From assembly GCA_964389675.1 (NCBI GenBank), contig CAYMEV010000003.1:159999-223998 (forward strand): DNA of 64,000 nucleotides, in the 5' to 3' direction. Origin of the DNA: CAYMEV01 sp964389675 [NCBI: uncultured Candidatus Sumerlaeota bacterium]. GTDB lineage: Bacteria > CAYMEV01. A program made the position numbers and the translations under genes. Positions 52,508-61,924 of the stretch are shown here, one piece after another. How positions within the stretch are numbered: the first letter of the stretch is position 1; the number at the start of each line of letters is the position of its first letter. The notes under the pieces were generated by a model that was not told where the DNA came from, ran no database searches, and saw only the letters and a program-made list of their open reading frames with translations.

Positions 52508-55204
52508 ATGATAAAGAAAATATTTCCAGTTACCTTCGCCTTCATTGTATTTATCTGTTTTAACCTTGACAGCAGCGCTCTGGATATTGAAAGCCTGAAA
52601 TCCAAAACCTACGGTGATATTGCCATATCAGGAAGCACATTTACAGGAAAGGGGCAGCTGATTGACTTCCTTTCTCTCAACAGGGGGGAAAGATTCTCAT
52701 ATATAGAGGTCTCAATGGCTCTCAAAAAGCTGTTCAGGCTTGGCCTTTATGAAGATATCAGAATTAAGTATGAGCTTGAGGGTGAAGTTATTAACCTCGA
52801 ATTTGTGCTGTTTGAAAAACGGGTATTAAAAAATATAATTATAACAGGAAGAAACCTCCCCTTTAAGAGGAAGAAGCTCCTGGAAATAATGGACCTGTAT
52901 CATGGCAAGCTTATATCAGGAAGCAGTATTGAAAATGCGGTGAATAATCTCAGCCTCTTTTTTGATAATCAGGGGATAAAGGGCTCTGAAATAAGCTATA
53001 AGATAAATCTTTTTGATAATGAAGTGATCCTGGTCATTACCATAAAAAATGCCGGGTTTAAAAGAATAAACCGGGTAATATTAAAGGGTGTCAATGAAAA
53101 CATTGAATCAGCATTCCAAAAGACCGGAAAATCCATTCAGGGCAGGATCATATCTGAAAGAGCGATAAATGATGTAGAATACTCGATTTCATCGCTTCTT
53201 GTCAGCAGGGGATACAGGGAAAGCCGTATTCTAAGCAGGGATATCATAAATATCAGCGATAATAAAGCTGACATTGTATTTAATATTGCATTGAACAACC
53301 GCTTTGCTGTTGAGATAAACGGGAATAAAGATTTTTCAGATAATGAAATAATGGAAAATGTCCCTCAGCTGGTAGATTTTATTAATAACCCGGAGGAAAC
53401 TGAATTCATTGAGGGTATGCTCGATAAATTCTACAAGGACAGGGGCTATTTTCAGGCTGAAAGCAAAATAGGAGTAAAAGAGCTGAAGAAGGATTTTTAT
53501 GTTCTGCAGATAGATATAGATGAAGGCAGAAGATACAGGATCAGGGACCTTCTGGTATGGGTAGACGGCAGGATACAGAAATTATTTGATCAATATCTGC
53601 TCCTTGCCCCGGTCAGCCTGTATTCATATCCCCTTTATGAGAAAGAGAAGCTGGATAAGGATATCAACACCATCAGAAACTATTTTATTGATAAGGGCTA
53701 TCTTGACGTGGAAGCTGATCACAGTATTTCTTTTATTGATAATATCAACCAGCTGATCCTGAACATTAATGTCAGCATGAATGATCAGTACCATGTAAGC
53801 GATATCACCGTTACAGGTGATATTATGCAGGAGCATAAGAGCTTTTATGAAAGCCTCGCCGCAAAATACAAAAGCAGGCCCTATAGCCCTGCTATCCTTT
53901 CAGAACTGATGGACAGCATATACCATTACTACCTCACAAACGGCTATATTGATTTTGAGGCAAAAGCCATTGTAAATGATGATGATGATCATACCAAATC
54001 CATTAATCTGGATATATATGAGGGAAAGCCTTACAGCATAGGTAATATCATCTATGCAGGCAATCTGAAAACAAGCGGGAAGATACTGACCAGGAATTTC
54101 CAGATGCAGGACGGTCTTCCCTATGATACATCGCTTCTGTTTATATTAAGACAGCAGTTATACAGCTCAGGATACTTCAAAAGGGTAAATATTGAGGAGT
54201 ATGATTATTTTACATCTATCTTCCGTAAGGACTTTATAGTCCACCTTGAAGAGACGGATTTTGGAAATGCTTTCTTTTCAGTTGGTTATGATACAAAAGA
54301 AAGGCTCAGAACACAGGTTGAATTCAGTTACCTCAATATCACCGGCTATGGCACAGACCTTTCAGTAGGCCTGAAAGTCAGTTCCATTGAAGAGCGCTAT
54401 AATATAAGGTTCAGCAACAGATACCTGGTGAGAGACACAAATGTCATCTTTGATATATTCAATGAGTCACTTGAAAGGAATATCAAGAATGAAGAAATAA
54501 AAGGGACATCCCTTACCTTTTCAAGGCAGATCCAGAATACAGGCTTCAAGATTGACTTCGGATATGAATTTAAGGACATCCATTCTTTTGAGAAAAATTT
54601 CAAAAGCTCGGTAATAGGAAGCCTGTCAGCAACACTTATATATGATTCGAGGGATAATATACTCTTTCCGTCCCGGGGAGGGTTTTTCTTCGGAAACCTG
54701 AAATATGCGGACAGCTTTCTATATTCTGATAATGATTTTGTCAGGACATTTTTTAAGGGAACTAGATATTTCCCTGTTTCCAGGCATGTTTTTGTAGTAT
54801 CCCTTCAGAATGGATTTAACTTTCCCCTGTATGATGAAAAGAGGGTACCTTATTCTGAAAGGTATTTTCTTGGTGGAAGGCTTACCATGAGAGGATATGA
54901 AAGGAACAGCATCGCTCCCGATTTCTTCGGGGAACCCTTCGGAGGCAATGCCATGTTTCTCCTGAATGCTGAATTAAGGCTTGACATCGCATATGGCTTC
55001 GGTATTACATTATTTTTTGATACAGGTAATGTATGGGAGCATAATGAGGATTTTGATTTCGAAGATCTAAGGGCCGATGCAGGGTTCGGCATCTTTTACA
55101 ATACGCCGGTAGGGCCTGTAAGGCTTGATATAGGATTTAAGCTTTCTTCCGAACCTGGAGAAAGGACAAGTGAATATTTTTTCAATTTCGGCCATCCATT
55201 TTAG
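52508..55204 (+). CDS. bamA: Outer-membrane protein assembly factor BamA (Omp85)
   Basis: 898 residues from the ATG at 52508 ([20 protein letters not shown] signal). About five POTRA domains (about 25-540; [56 protein letters not shown]) precede a 16-strand barrel ([33 protein letters not shown] - the conserved VRGY/F-like loop), ending NFGHPF with a terminal Phe. It inserts beta-barrel proteins into the outer membrane and is the strongest evidence that the cell is diderm. It is somewhat longer than the E. coli form (about 810). Confidence 0.94.
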   Translation: MIKKIFPVTFAFIVFICFNLDSSALDIESLKSKTYGDIAISGSTFTGKGQLIDFLSLNRGERFSYIEVSMALKKLFRLGLYEDIRIKYELEGEVINLEFVLFEKRVLKNIIITGRNLPFKRKKLLEIMDLYHGKLISGSSIENAVNNLSLFFDNQGIKGSEISYKINLFDNEVILVITIKNAGFKRINRVILKGVNENIESAFQKTGKSIQGRIISERAINDVEYSISSLLVSRGYRESRILSRDIINISDNKADIVFNIALNNRFAVEINGNKDFSDNEIMENVPQLVDFINNPEETEFIEGMLDKFYKDRGYFQAESKIGVKELKKDFYVLQIDIDEGRRYRIRDLLVWVDGRIQKLFDQYLLLAPVSLYSYPLYEKEKLDKDINTIRNYFIDKGYLDVEADHSISFIDNINQLILNINVSMNDQYHVSDITVTGDIMQEHKSFYESLAAKYKSRPYSPAILSELMDSIYHYYLTNGYIDFEAKAIVNDDDDHTKSINLDIYEGKPYSIGNIIYAGNLKTSGKILTRNFQMQDGLPYDTSLLFILRQQLYSSGYFKRVNIEEYDYFTSIFRKDFIVHLEETDFGNAFFSVGYDTKERLRTQVEFSYLNITGYGTDLSVGLKVSSIEERYNIRFSNRYLVRDTNVIFDIFNESLERNIKNEEIKGTSLTFSRQIQNTGFKIDFGYEFKDIHSFEKNFKSSVIGSLSATLIYDSRDNILFPSRGGFFFGNLKYADSFLYSDNDFVRTFFKGTRYFPVSRHVFVVSLQNGFNFPLYDEKRVPYSERYFLGGRLTMRGYERNSIAPDFFGEPFGGNAMFLLNAELRLDIAYGFGITLFFDTGNVWEHNEDFDFEDLRADAGFGIFYNTPVGPVRLDIGFKLSSEPGERTSEYFFNFGHPF

Positions 55205-55219
55205 CCAGGAGTTTGATAT

Positions 55220-55831
55220 ATGAAACAGGAGAATATCATTAAACATGAGCATGCGGTAAAAAGAGATTCGCGGGAGGAGAATGCAGGGCATAAGGGAGCA
55301 GTAGTCTGGATCACGGGCCTGTCAGGTTCCGGCAAATCAACGATAGCCAACAGACTGGAAACCCGGCTCTGGAAAATGGGCTGCAGGACCTATATCCTGG
55401 ACGGTGATAATATCAGAATGGGCCTGAACAAAGACCTGGGCTTTTCAGATGAGGATAGAAAGGAGAATATCAGGAGGATTTCAGAGGTTGCTTCTTTATT
55501 TGCAGATTCTGCAGCAATAGTCATTACGGCATTTATTTCTCCATTTGAGGCTGACCGCCAGTATGCAAGGTCACTTGTTGATAATGGGCGTTTTATTGAA
55601 GTTTATGCAAAGTGCCCTATCAATATCTGTGAAGAAAGGGACCCTAAAAACCTGTACAAAAAGGCCAGGAAAGGATCTATAAAAGACTTTACAGGCATTG
55701 CATCCTCCTATGAAGAGCCGGGGGCTCCTGAGATAATAATTGAAACACATAAATTATCCGTTGAAGAATCTGTTGAAAAAATTATCAGAAAGTTGTATGA
55801 ATTAAATATTATTAAAAATAACAAGGTTTAG
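55220..55831 (+). CDS. cysC: Adenylylsulfate (APS) kinase
   Basis: 203 residues. P-loop WITGLSGSGKSTIANRLE, LDGDNIRMGLNKDLGFSDED, and the APS-kinase-specific CEERDPKNLYKKARKG with FTGIASSYEEP. It phosphorylates APS to PAPS. There is no cysD/cysN/sat here, so it may supply PAPS for sulfotransfer rather than full assimilation. A short charged extension (about 1-25) precedes the domain. It lies 15 bp after bamA. Confidence 0.92.
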   Translation: MKQENIIKHEHAVKRDSREENAGHKGAVVWITGLSGSGKSTIANRLETRLWKMGCRTYILDGDNIRMGLNKDLGFSDEDRKENIRRISEVASLFADSAAIVITAFISPFEADRQYARSLVDNGRFIEVYAKCPINICEERDPKNLYKKARKGSIKDFTGIASSYEEPGAPEIIIETHKLSVEESVEKIIRKLYELNIIKNNKV

Positions 55832-55867
55832 TTATAGTTTTAGAATAAAAGATTTAGGAGAACTGGT

Positions 55868-57046
55868 ATGAAACTGAGAATGATTATGATCGTAATGTTT
55901 GCTTTCCATATTGCAATTCCGCTGTGTGCCCTGGAATATGATGATTTCTTCCCTGAATCCATGGGGCTGGGGGGTGCTTATACAGCTGTCCTGGACAGCC
56001 CTGTATCGGTCTTTTATAATCCTGCCAGCCTGTATTTCTACAATGACGCAGTTAAGCCCGTATATTACCTGTCTTTCGGATACGGGAAAAGGGGCTATGA
56101 AAACCATGATTTCTTAAATTATGCTGAACAGCTGGCTGATGTGATCGGAAAGCCATACGGCGAATGGGATGATATGGATCTTGATGAGCTTATCGGAGGT
56201 TTTCAGGGTATCAGTGACTCGGATCCATCCTTAAACGGCGGGACAGGGTACAGCTTTCTGGTATGCAGGGACGGATTTGCAGTGTACTATATTGAACAGG
56301 AATATTCTGATACCGTATTTGAAATTGACATGGAAAAAATTAATTATACCAGTCAGGATGACCCTGATTCCATACTGAATAATACCAGCATGCTTGAATT
56401 CTACGGTATTAAAATAAGCCAGTACTGCATAAGCTATTCCAATGCCCTGGATAATGACCTTTTTATCGGCACGACCTTCAAGTTCATTACCGCTGACTCC
56501 TATTATGATACTATGGGACTGTTTGAAATGAACGGCCTTAAGGGAAGGGATACTGAATATTATATTGACAGTTCATTTGCCGGAAATCAGGAATCAAGCA
56601 ATGATTATACATTTGATATTGGTATGCTGATGAAACTTGGACAGTGGGGACTTCTTGGCTTTACGGCAAAGAATATAAAGAAGGTTGAGCTTGAAGGGGC
56701 TTTTGAAGAAATAAAGATCAGCCCTCAGTACAGGGTTGGATTCACATTGTTCTTATCACCCAGCGCATTTATTACAATTGACCGTGACCTTACAGAGAAT
56801 GATACCCTTTCAAGCGAGATCAAGAGCCAGAAACTCAGCATAGGCATTCAGAAGTCATTTTTTGAAGATTCATTCGTACTGCGTGCAGGGGCAAGAAAGG
56901 ATGATAAAAGCAGGGAATCAGCATGGCGCTATTATTTCGGGGCAGGCCTGCGAATAGCGGATTATCTGGATTTCCAGGGATCATATCATTATGCATCATC
57001 CGATGATTCTTTTGATTATCAATGGGGATTGAACCTTATTCTGTAG
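55868..57046 (+). CDS. OmpP1/TraF-like outer-membrane beta-barrel protein
   Basis: 392 residues. Signal peptide (about 1-21), then FFPESMGLGGAYTAVLDSP and VSVFYNPASLYFYNDAV, the N-terminal hatch motif of FadL/OmpP1 and TraF_2-type barrels (also spirochaete UPF0164 proteins). Alternating strands end in WGLNLIL. Relatives carry hydrophobic molecules or have unknown surface roles. It lies 36 bp after cysC with AGGAG upstream. Its stop marks the left end of the 4.67-kb accessory insertion. Confidence 0.82.
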   Translation: MKLRMIMIVMFAFHIAIPLCALEYDDFFPESMGLGGAYTAVLDSPVSVFYNPASLYFYNDAVKPVYYLSFGYGKRGYENHDFLNYAEQLADVIGKPYGEWDDMDLDELIGGFQGISDSDPSLNGGTGYSFLVCRDGFAVYYIEQEYSDTVFEIDMEKINYTSQDDPDSILNNTSMLEFYGIKISQYCISYSNALDNDLFIGTTFKFITADSYYDTMGLFEMNGLKGRDTEYYIDSSFAGNQESSNDYTFDIGMLMKLGQWGLLGFTAKNIKKVELEGAFEEIKISPQYRVGFTLFLSPSAFITIDRDLTENDTLSSEIKSQKLSIGIQKSFFEDSFVLRAGARKDDKSRESAWRYYFGAGLRIADYLDFQGSYHYASSDDSFDYQWGLNLIL

Positions 57047-57254
57047 GATACTGCAGTATTATTTCTGAAAGAACTTGTTCAAGAATCCTTTTGATCCCTT
57101 TTCCTTAAGGATAATTTCTGCCAGTTCCCTTGTCCTCTGATTTTGAGGAAGCCTCTTGATCATCTCAAGGGCTTTGCGCTTATTGCCTGTCTTGCACAGG
57201 TAAAGGCTGTAATCTGCAACAATATCAGGATTATTCGGATCTTTTCCGAGAGCT
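57045..57254 (+). repeat. Left copy of a perfect 210-bp direct repeat
   Basis: Identical base for base to 61715-61924. It holds the last 65 codons of the kinase-like gene plus about 14 bp downstream of its stop. Both copies are in the same orientation and bracket the accessory region. Far too long for a transposon target duplication. Confidence 0.95.
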
Positions 57255-57257
57255 AAA
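57059..57257 (-). pseudogene. 3'-end fragment of the kinase/TPR gene
   Basis: The last about 65 residues (LGKDPNNPDIVADYSLYLCK to GFLNKFFQK) match the right-hand gene exactly, then diverge after the AGCT at 57251-57254. It contains only the C-terminal TPR-like helices with no start signal of its own, so it is a dead fragment. Confidence 0.85.
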
Positions 57258-57265
57258 AACAAGTA

Positions 57266-57526
57266 TCAAGCGACTGGTTTTAAGAGAGCCTTTACTGGTA
57301 TTACTGCTGAAGCAATGTTATCCGTCCCCTTTGCTTCAGGCCAAAGCAGGGGCGTAGCCGCCTGCACCGCCAAAGTGTCAAATACACCAAATAATCTCTG
57401 CTGTCCCCCGCGGACCGGCCAGACATAGCTGAGGCTCGTCTTATAGTAGCCGTCCACAGGGCCAAAGCTCATAAACACGTGTACCACACATGGCAAGTAT
57501 CGTTTGCAATCGTAGTAGACGACCAG
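57266..57526 (-). pseudogene. C-terminal remnant of a DUF1566/Lcl-type protein
   Basis: The minus frame reads SFGPVDGYYKTSLSYVWPVR then GGQQ. This is the closing pattern of Lcl C-terminal (DUF1566) domains (V.F..G.V...K....YVRPVRGGQ), followed by about 40 more residues to a TGA at 57266. The front of the gene is missing, cut off at the join with the propeller fragment at 57527. Local GC is visibly higher than around it, suggesting foreign origin. Confidence 0.5.
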
Positions 57527-57643
57527 GTTGCAGCCTTTGCAATTATGGGAGATAAGCTTTATGCAGGAGGGGAGTTTATAACAGCAGGGGATAAACCTTC
57601 CCGTTATATAGCCTGCTGGCACATGCATGAAGAAGAATAAAAA
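57527..57643 (+). repeat. Fragment duplicating the 3' end of the propeller-repeat gene
   Basis: 117 bp matching 60080-60196 with two mismatches. It codes the last about 37 residues of that protein, its stop and a few A. No start or upstream part is present, so it is the relic of a second tandem copy. Confidence 0.9.
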
Positions 57644-57667
57644 GCTATTAATCTTATACTCCAGATA

Positions 57668-57696
57668 TTGATTTTTAAGAATCTTTATGTTATGAT
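57668..57696 (+). promoter_or_regulatory. Promoter for the propeller-repeat gene
   Basis: TTGATT at 57668-57673 and TATGAT at 57691-57696 with 17-bp spacing. AAGGAG follows at 57752-57757. Confidence 0.6.
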
Positions 57697-57766
57697 CCAG
57701 TTTACAATATAATTGCCATTTCCTTATATCTCCATGGCTTTTATTTACAAGAAGGAGTACCTGAAC

Positions 57767-60193
57767 ATGAGAAGAATGACACTTTTCTTAGTATTTTTCT
57801 ATATCTGCTTTTCCTATATGGGGATCTCGCTATTTAACTATTCAGTGATTTATGCAGAAGATATCTCATGCAATAATAAAGAGGGCAACTGCTACTGGGA
57901 CGACAGATTCTTCAATCATGAAGAGGACGGCAGAATATCTGCTATTGCCTTTATGAATGGCAGCATCTATGTAGGTGGGATCTTTAAGACCATAGGAGGA
58001 GAAACGGTAAACAATATAGCCCGATGGGACGGAAAGAGATGGCATGCCCTTGGTAAAGGAGTGAGCTATATGGTCAATGCCCTTGCGTTTATGGGTAATG
58101 ATCTTTATGTAGGGGGGCACTTTAATACTGCAGGAGAAATTAAAGCAAACAATATAGCCCGATGGGACGGGGAGAAATGGCATGCCCTTGATATGGGAGT
58201 TAGCTTTATGGTCAATACCCTTGCAGTTATGGGTAATGACCTCTATGTAGGGGGACGCTTTGATACAGCAGGGGGAATTGAAGCAAACAGTATAGCCAGG
58301 TGGGATGGGGAGAGATGGTCAGGTCTGGGGAAGGGACTGAGGGATGGCGATCGTTGCGGTTATGTAACTTCACTTATATTTCGCGGAAATGATCTTTATG
58401 TCTCCGGAATCTTCGATAAAGCAGGAGATCTGGATATAAGGGGGATAGCTGTGTGGGATGGGGCAAAATGGTCATCACTCGGAGATAGATATGAAGAGGA
58501 TCTGCCTGATTCAGAGTCTGAAAAACAGGCAGACAAAGATGCCATTAAGCATGAATACCGGTGGTTAAGGGGAAGTGTTAGCACTATAATTTTTTGGAGA
58601 GATGATATGTATGCCGGAGGATTATTTCATTTACGGAGATATCGAGATAATAGACCTGTTGGAGTAACTATTGAAAATATTGCAAGGTGGGACGGTAAAG
58701 ACTGGCACTCAATGGGACACCGTCTAGTAAATTTGGAGAATAAACAGCAATTAATGGATACTGTATCTTCTATCGTTTTATTGGGCAGTGATCTTTATGC
58801 GGTGGGGAGCTTTGATAATGTAGGACATAAGAATATATCAAATATAGCAGTATGGGATGGAAATGAATGGCGCGCATTTAACGATGGGATATCCAATCAT
58901 GTCTTTATCCATATAATAAAAAATATAAATAATGAACTCTATGCAGGCGGGAGTTTTAAAAACCCCGAAGGGGTGGTGATGTTTGGCTTTGCCCGATGGG
59001 ACGGAGAAAATTGGCAGATGCTGGGGGATAAGACAGGAATGGGTCTGGCTACTACTGAAAAAAAGGCATCGATGGTTGGTCTTGTTTATAGAGATCCGGC
59101 TGTATATGCACTAGCTTCTAATAAAGACATAATATATGCAGGCGGGGTATTTAATAGAGCAGGCGGTATAAAAGCAAATTACATTGCAAAATGGAATGGA
59201 GAAAATTGGCAACCCCTTGGGGAGGGGATTAATAATGGCCAGTGGGGATTAGTATATGCCATTGCCGTTAAAGGAGATAATGTCTATGTCGGGGGCAGTT
59301 TTAAGACCGCGGGTGAAACAGAAGCAAACAATATAGCCCGGTGGGACGGGGAGAAATGGTCAGCTCTGGGAATGGGAATAGATGGTACAGTCTATGCTAT
59401 GGCAATATTAGGCCGATATCTTTATGTCGGGGGGAGATTTACCAGGGCAGGGGATGCAGAAGCAAACAATATAGCCCGGTGGGATGGGGAAAAATGGTCA
59501 GCTCTGGGAAAGGGAATTGGACATATTTATCCTTTTTTTGAGGATTATTCTTATGAAGAGGTAAGCATCAGTGGGGGTGATCTCATTGTCGAAACAGAAT
59601 ATCCCCCCGGTGCAATAAGATCTTCTGTTTATGCCATGGCAGTCAGAGGAGATATCCTGTATGTAGGGGGATTATTCTCAAATGCAGATGAGAAGGAAAT
59701 ATTCTCTATCGCTAAATGGGACGGGAAAGAATGGTCAGCCTTAGGAGATGGTATAACCGGTATTGTTTATTCTTTAGCTGTAAACAATGACACTCTGTAT
59801 GCAGGGGGGACCTTTACCAGATCAGGAGATACAGAACTGGTTAATATCGCTCAGTGGGATGGTAAGAGATGGACTCCTCTCGGAGCTGGAATGGACCATG
59901 GGGTCTATGCACTGGCTTTATTCAGAGATAAGCTTTATGCAGGCGGGTCCTTCAAGACAGCGGGGGGAACCGCAGTGAACAGGATAGCACTATGGGACGG
60001 CGAGAATTGGTATCCGCTGGGTTCAGGAATTAAAGACTTGAACACTTTTGCGGGGATTCCATGGGGATATGGCCCAGGCGTTGCAGCCATTGCAATTATG
60101 GGAGATAAGCTTTATGCAGGAGGGGAGTTTATAACAGCAGGGGATAAATCTTCCCGTTATATAGCCTGCTGGCACATGCATGAAGAAGAATAA
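57767..60193 (+). CDS. Secreted 14-repeat 'IARWDG' beta-propeller-like protein
   Basis: 808 residues from the ATG at 57767 (GGAG 9 bp upstream). Signal peptide (about 1-30, MTLFLVFFYICFSYMGISLF), then about 14 repeats of 40-60 residues with consensus VYAxAxxGxxLYxGGxFxxAGG...NIARWDGxxWxxLGxG, ending IACWHMHEEE. The repeat wording resembles delta-60/kelch-type repeats of predicted extracellular propellers; fourteen units would suit two seven-bladed propellers (inference). No enzyme domain is visible. It is the only intact gene in the accessory insertion, and a duplicated 3' end lies just before it. Confidence 0.85.
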   Translation: MRRMTLFLVFFYICFSYMGISLFNYSVIYAEDISCNNKEGNCYWDDRFFNHEEDGRISAIAFMNGSIYVGGIFKTIGGETVNNIARWDGKRWHALGKGVSYMVNALAFMGNDLYVGGHFNTAGEIKANNIARWDGEKWHALDMGVSFMVNTLAVMGNDLYVGGRFDTAGGIEANSIARWDGERWSGLGKGLRDGDRCGYVTSLIFRGNDLYVSGIFDKAGDLDIRGIAVWDGAKWSSLGDRYEEDLPDSESEKQADKDAIKHEYRWLRGSVSTIIFWRDDMYAGGLFHLRRYRDNRPVGVTIENIARWDGKDWHSMGHRLVNLENKQQLMDTVSSIVLLGSDLYAVGSFDNVGHKNISNIAVWDGNEWRAFNDGISNHVFIHIIKNINNELYAGGSFKNPEGVVMFGFARWDGENWQMLGDKTGMGLATTEKKASMVGLVYRDPAVYALASNKDIIYAGGVFNRAGGIKANYIAKWNGENWQPLGEGINNGQWGLVYAIAVKGDNVYVGGSFKTAGETEANNIARWDGEKWSALGMGIDGTVYAMAILGRYLYVGGRFTRAGDAEANNIARWDGEKWSALGKGIGHIYPFFEDYSYEEVSISGGDLIVETEYPPGAIRSSVYAMAVRGDILYVGGLFSNADEKEIFSIAKWDGKEWSALGDGITGIVYSLAVNNDTLYAGGTFTRSGDTELVNIAQWDGKRWTPLGAGMDHGVYALALFRDKLYAGGSFKTAGGTAVNRIALWDGENWYPLGSGIKDLNTFAGIPWGYGPGVAAIAIMGDKLYAGGEFITAGDKSSRYIACWHMHEEE

Positions 60194-60196
60194 AAA
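60080..60196 (+). repeat. Right copy of the 117-bp propeller 3'-end repeat
   Basis: Partner of 57527-57643, here at the true end of the intact gene. Two mismatches, same orientation, offset 2,553 bp. Confidence 0.9.
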
Positions 60197-60283
60197 AAGG
60201 TAGTATCAATGGCTCCCTGAATATTTTTGAAAAAAGAGATAATTTAAATAATTCATCTATAAGATTGCAGGAGGATAAATGAA

Positions 60284-60667
60284 ATGATAAGACTATTAGA
60301 TAATGATTTTGAGATAATTAAAAAGAATAAATATTTTAGAGTAATGCTTTTTTTTGCTTTTCTTGGCCTAATGTGCAATAATGCTAATGCTCTAATCCTT
60401 GCCCCAGGTTATGATAATTTGTCATTACCAGAGATCGTTTATCTATCTGATTCAATAATACATGGCAAAGTTAAATCAAAGTGGTTTGATCCTCCCAATA
60501 TCAATCATGTCCGCACTTTTTATGAAATTGAATTATTAGAAGTTATCTATAATAGCTCAGAAAGCACCTATATTATGAATAATCATAGCAATGTGGTTAT
60601 TGAATTTTTTGGAGGCTTCACTGAAGAATACAAGATCTATATTCCAGGTGATCAGCGACAACTATAA
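60284..60667 (+). pseudogene. Truncated secreted protein of unknown function
   Basis: 127 residues. GGAGG lies upstream; a signal-like segment (about 20-38; VMLFFAFLGLMCNNANA) is followed by SLPEIVYLSDSIIHGKVKSK and VVIEFFGGFTEEYKIYIPGD, then stops after QRQL. The pattern (VxGKVxS...VxxxxGG......VPG) matches the front of a family of secreted proteins that normally continue past the PG with an F..GEE.LLFL segment. The break coincides with the start of transposase debris, so I take it as cut by an insertion. Confidence 0.55.
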
Positions 60668-60748
60668 ATGAACACCGTATTGCCTCTTTCAAAAATGTTA
60701 CCATAAAGAATAAATTTTTCATAGCAATTTTGATATTAATCGCTCTTT

Positions 60749-61202
60749 TTAAGCATTAAAGATCAGACAAGAGTAAACTGTGTTTTTTGGCATTATATAT
60801 CTTAAGGCTTTAATGCGTCTTTGGAGAGTCTTCAGATGGCCATCTGAGAATTGTCCCGGATGTTCTTGCTGTAGTTTATTAAACAATAATTTAGCTGTAG
60901 CATCCGGATCTGCCTGAAGCAATTCGCACAAATCAGGCCAGCTGTGTTCAAAAGGGTCCTGTCGCGTTCTCCAATAACGCAGATTAGCAGCTCTGCAATG
61001 TGTTGGCTGAACTTCCCCTTCTTTCCATAAGTAAGGGAGCTGCGATAGAAAGATCCTAAGACTTCGATTTTCAAATGGCCTGGCTGGATTACCTGATGAA
61101 GCCAGGGAGCATAATGCTGACTGATCATTACGTATCTGGTTCAGTGAGGCTAAAGGATCAATTCTCTTTCGTTGAGCTCGGAGCTTTTCTTGAATGATGC
61201 AA
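60749..61202 (-). pseudogene. C-terminal remnant of a DDE/integrase-core transposase
   Basis: Reading the minus strand in one frame gives an open stretch of about 150 codons: EKLRAQRKRIDPLASLNQIR, FLSQLPYLWKEGEVQPTHCR, YWRTRQDPFEHSWPDLCELL, ADPDATAKLLFNKLQQEHPG, LKTLQRRIKALR. The RTRxDPFE.W and LQ..HPG.F.DG.L.TLQRR segments are the familiar tail of a large IS transposase/integrase family (IS21/ISNCY-like). The catalytic domain and start are missing upstream, so it is dead. Confidence 0.72.
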
Positions 61203-61313
61203 ATGGTAAACTAAAATACACCAATAGTGGAAAATAGAAATGCACCTTTTGGAAATATCAGTTCTACATTATAATATGGATTATATTCAATGCAATAATG
61301 GAAGGACTGAAAA

Positions 61314-61710
61314 ATGGTCAAAAAAAATATGTACAAGAAGATAAAGCATTTTAAAAAGCAAGGGTTTGCCAAAGCAGAGATCATTGCCATGGAGAAGCGT
61401 TTGGCTGGCATGTAGCTAAAGAAGGTACCAGGTTTGCAGCTTTAGAACCTATAATGCAGGCAATAGAGAAATACTGGCATGGTGCCCGGGCTAATTGCGC
61501 CAGAGGCCTTCAGTTAAGAATGGATAATGGATACCAGTATACATCAGATCAAATACTGGGGAATTGCTCCCAGCTTTGGGTACCCGAGAGAACCAGAGAC
61601 CAATGGAGTTGTAGAATGTTTCAACAGAACATTGAAAGAAAAGATAATATATGGCAGGACTTATAGCAATGTAAAGGACCTATCCGAAGAATTAAAATGC
61701 ATTTTTATAG
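61314..61710 (+). pseudogene. Decayed transposase: helix-turn-helix start plus frameshifted integrase core
   Basis: An ATG at 61314 opens MYKKIKHFKKQGFAKAEIIA, an HTH-type transposase start, which breaks near 61390. A second frame then reads WHVAKEGTRFAALEPIMQAI and LQLRMDNGYQYTSDQILG (integrase DNG motif, IS3/IS481-like). A frameshift near 61560 continues as GYPREPETNGVVECFNRTLK with EKIIYGRTYSNVKDLSEEL (the final catalytic Glu region). It ends within 20 bp of the right 210-bp repeat. At least one deletion and one frameshift make it non-functional. Confidence 0.75.
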
Positions 61711-61714
61711 GATA

Positions 61715-61924
61715 AGGATACTGCAGTATTATTTCTGAAAGAACTTGTTCAAGAATCCTTTTGATCCCTTTTCCTTAAGGATAATTTCTGCCAGTTCCCT
61801 TGTCCTCTGATTTTGAGGAAGCCTCTTGATCATCTCAAGGGCTTTGCGCTTATTGCCTGTCTTGCACAGGTAAAGGCTGTAATCTGCAACAATATCAGGA
61901 TTATTCGGATCTTTTCCGAGAGCT
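61715..61924 (+). repeat. Right copy of the perfect 210-bp direct repeat
   Basis: Partner of 57045-57254, offset 4,670 bp, no mismatch seen. Here it is the genuine 3' end of the intact kinase-like gene. Confidence 0.95.

Noticed and set aside
52438-52605. N-terminal extension of XerC across the bamA start region
   Set aside because: Known XerC proteins begin near [11 protein letters not shown]; the extension overlaps the bamA signal peptide on the other strand.
57767-60193. CRISPR or satellite array in the repeat-rich region
   Set aside because: Repeats are protein-level (40-60 codons, diverged DNA) within one open frame; no short identical repeats with spacers occur in the window.
60832-61128. 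98-codon minus-strand frame starting MISQHYAPWLHQ
   Set aside because: A different frame over the same DNA reads as a recognisable transposase tail; this one is its shadow.
57045-61924. Phage or integron attachment sites at the 210-bp repeats
   Set aside because: No integrase gene, tRNA or short core site is associated; the repeat length suits homologous recombination better.
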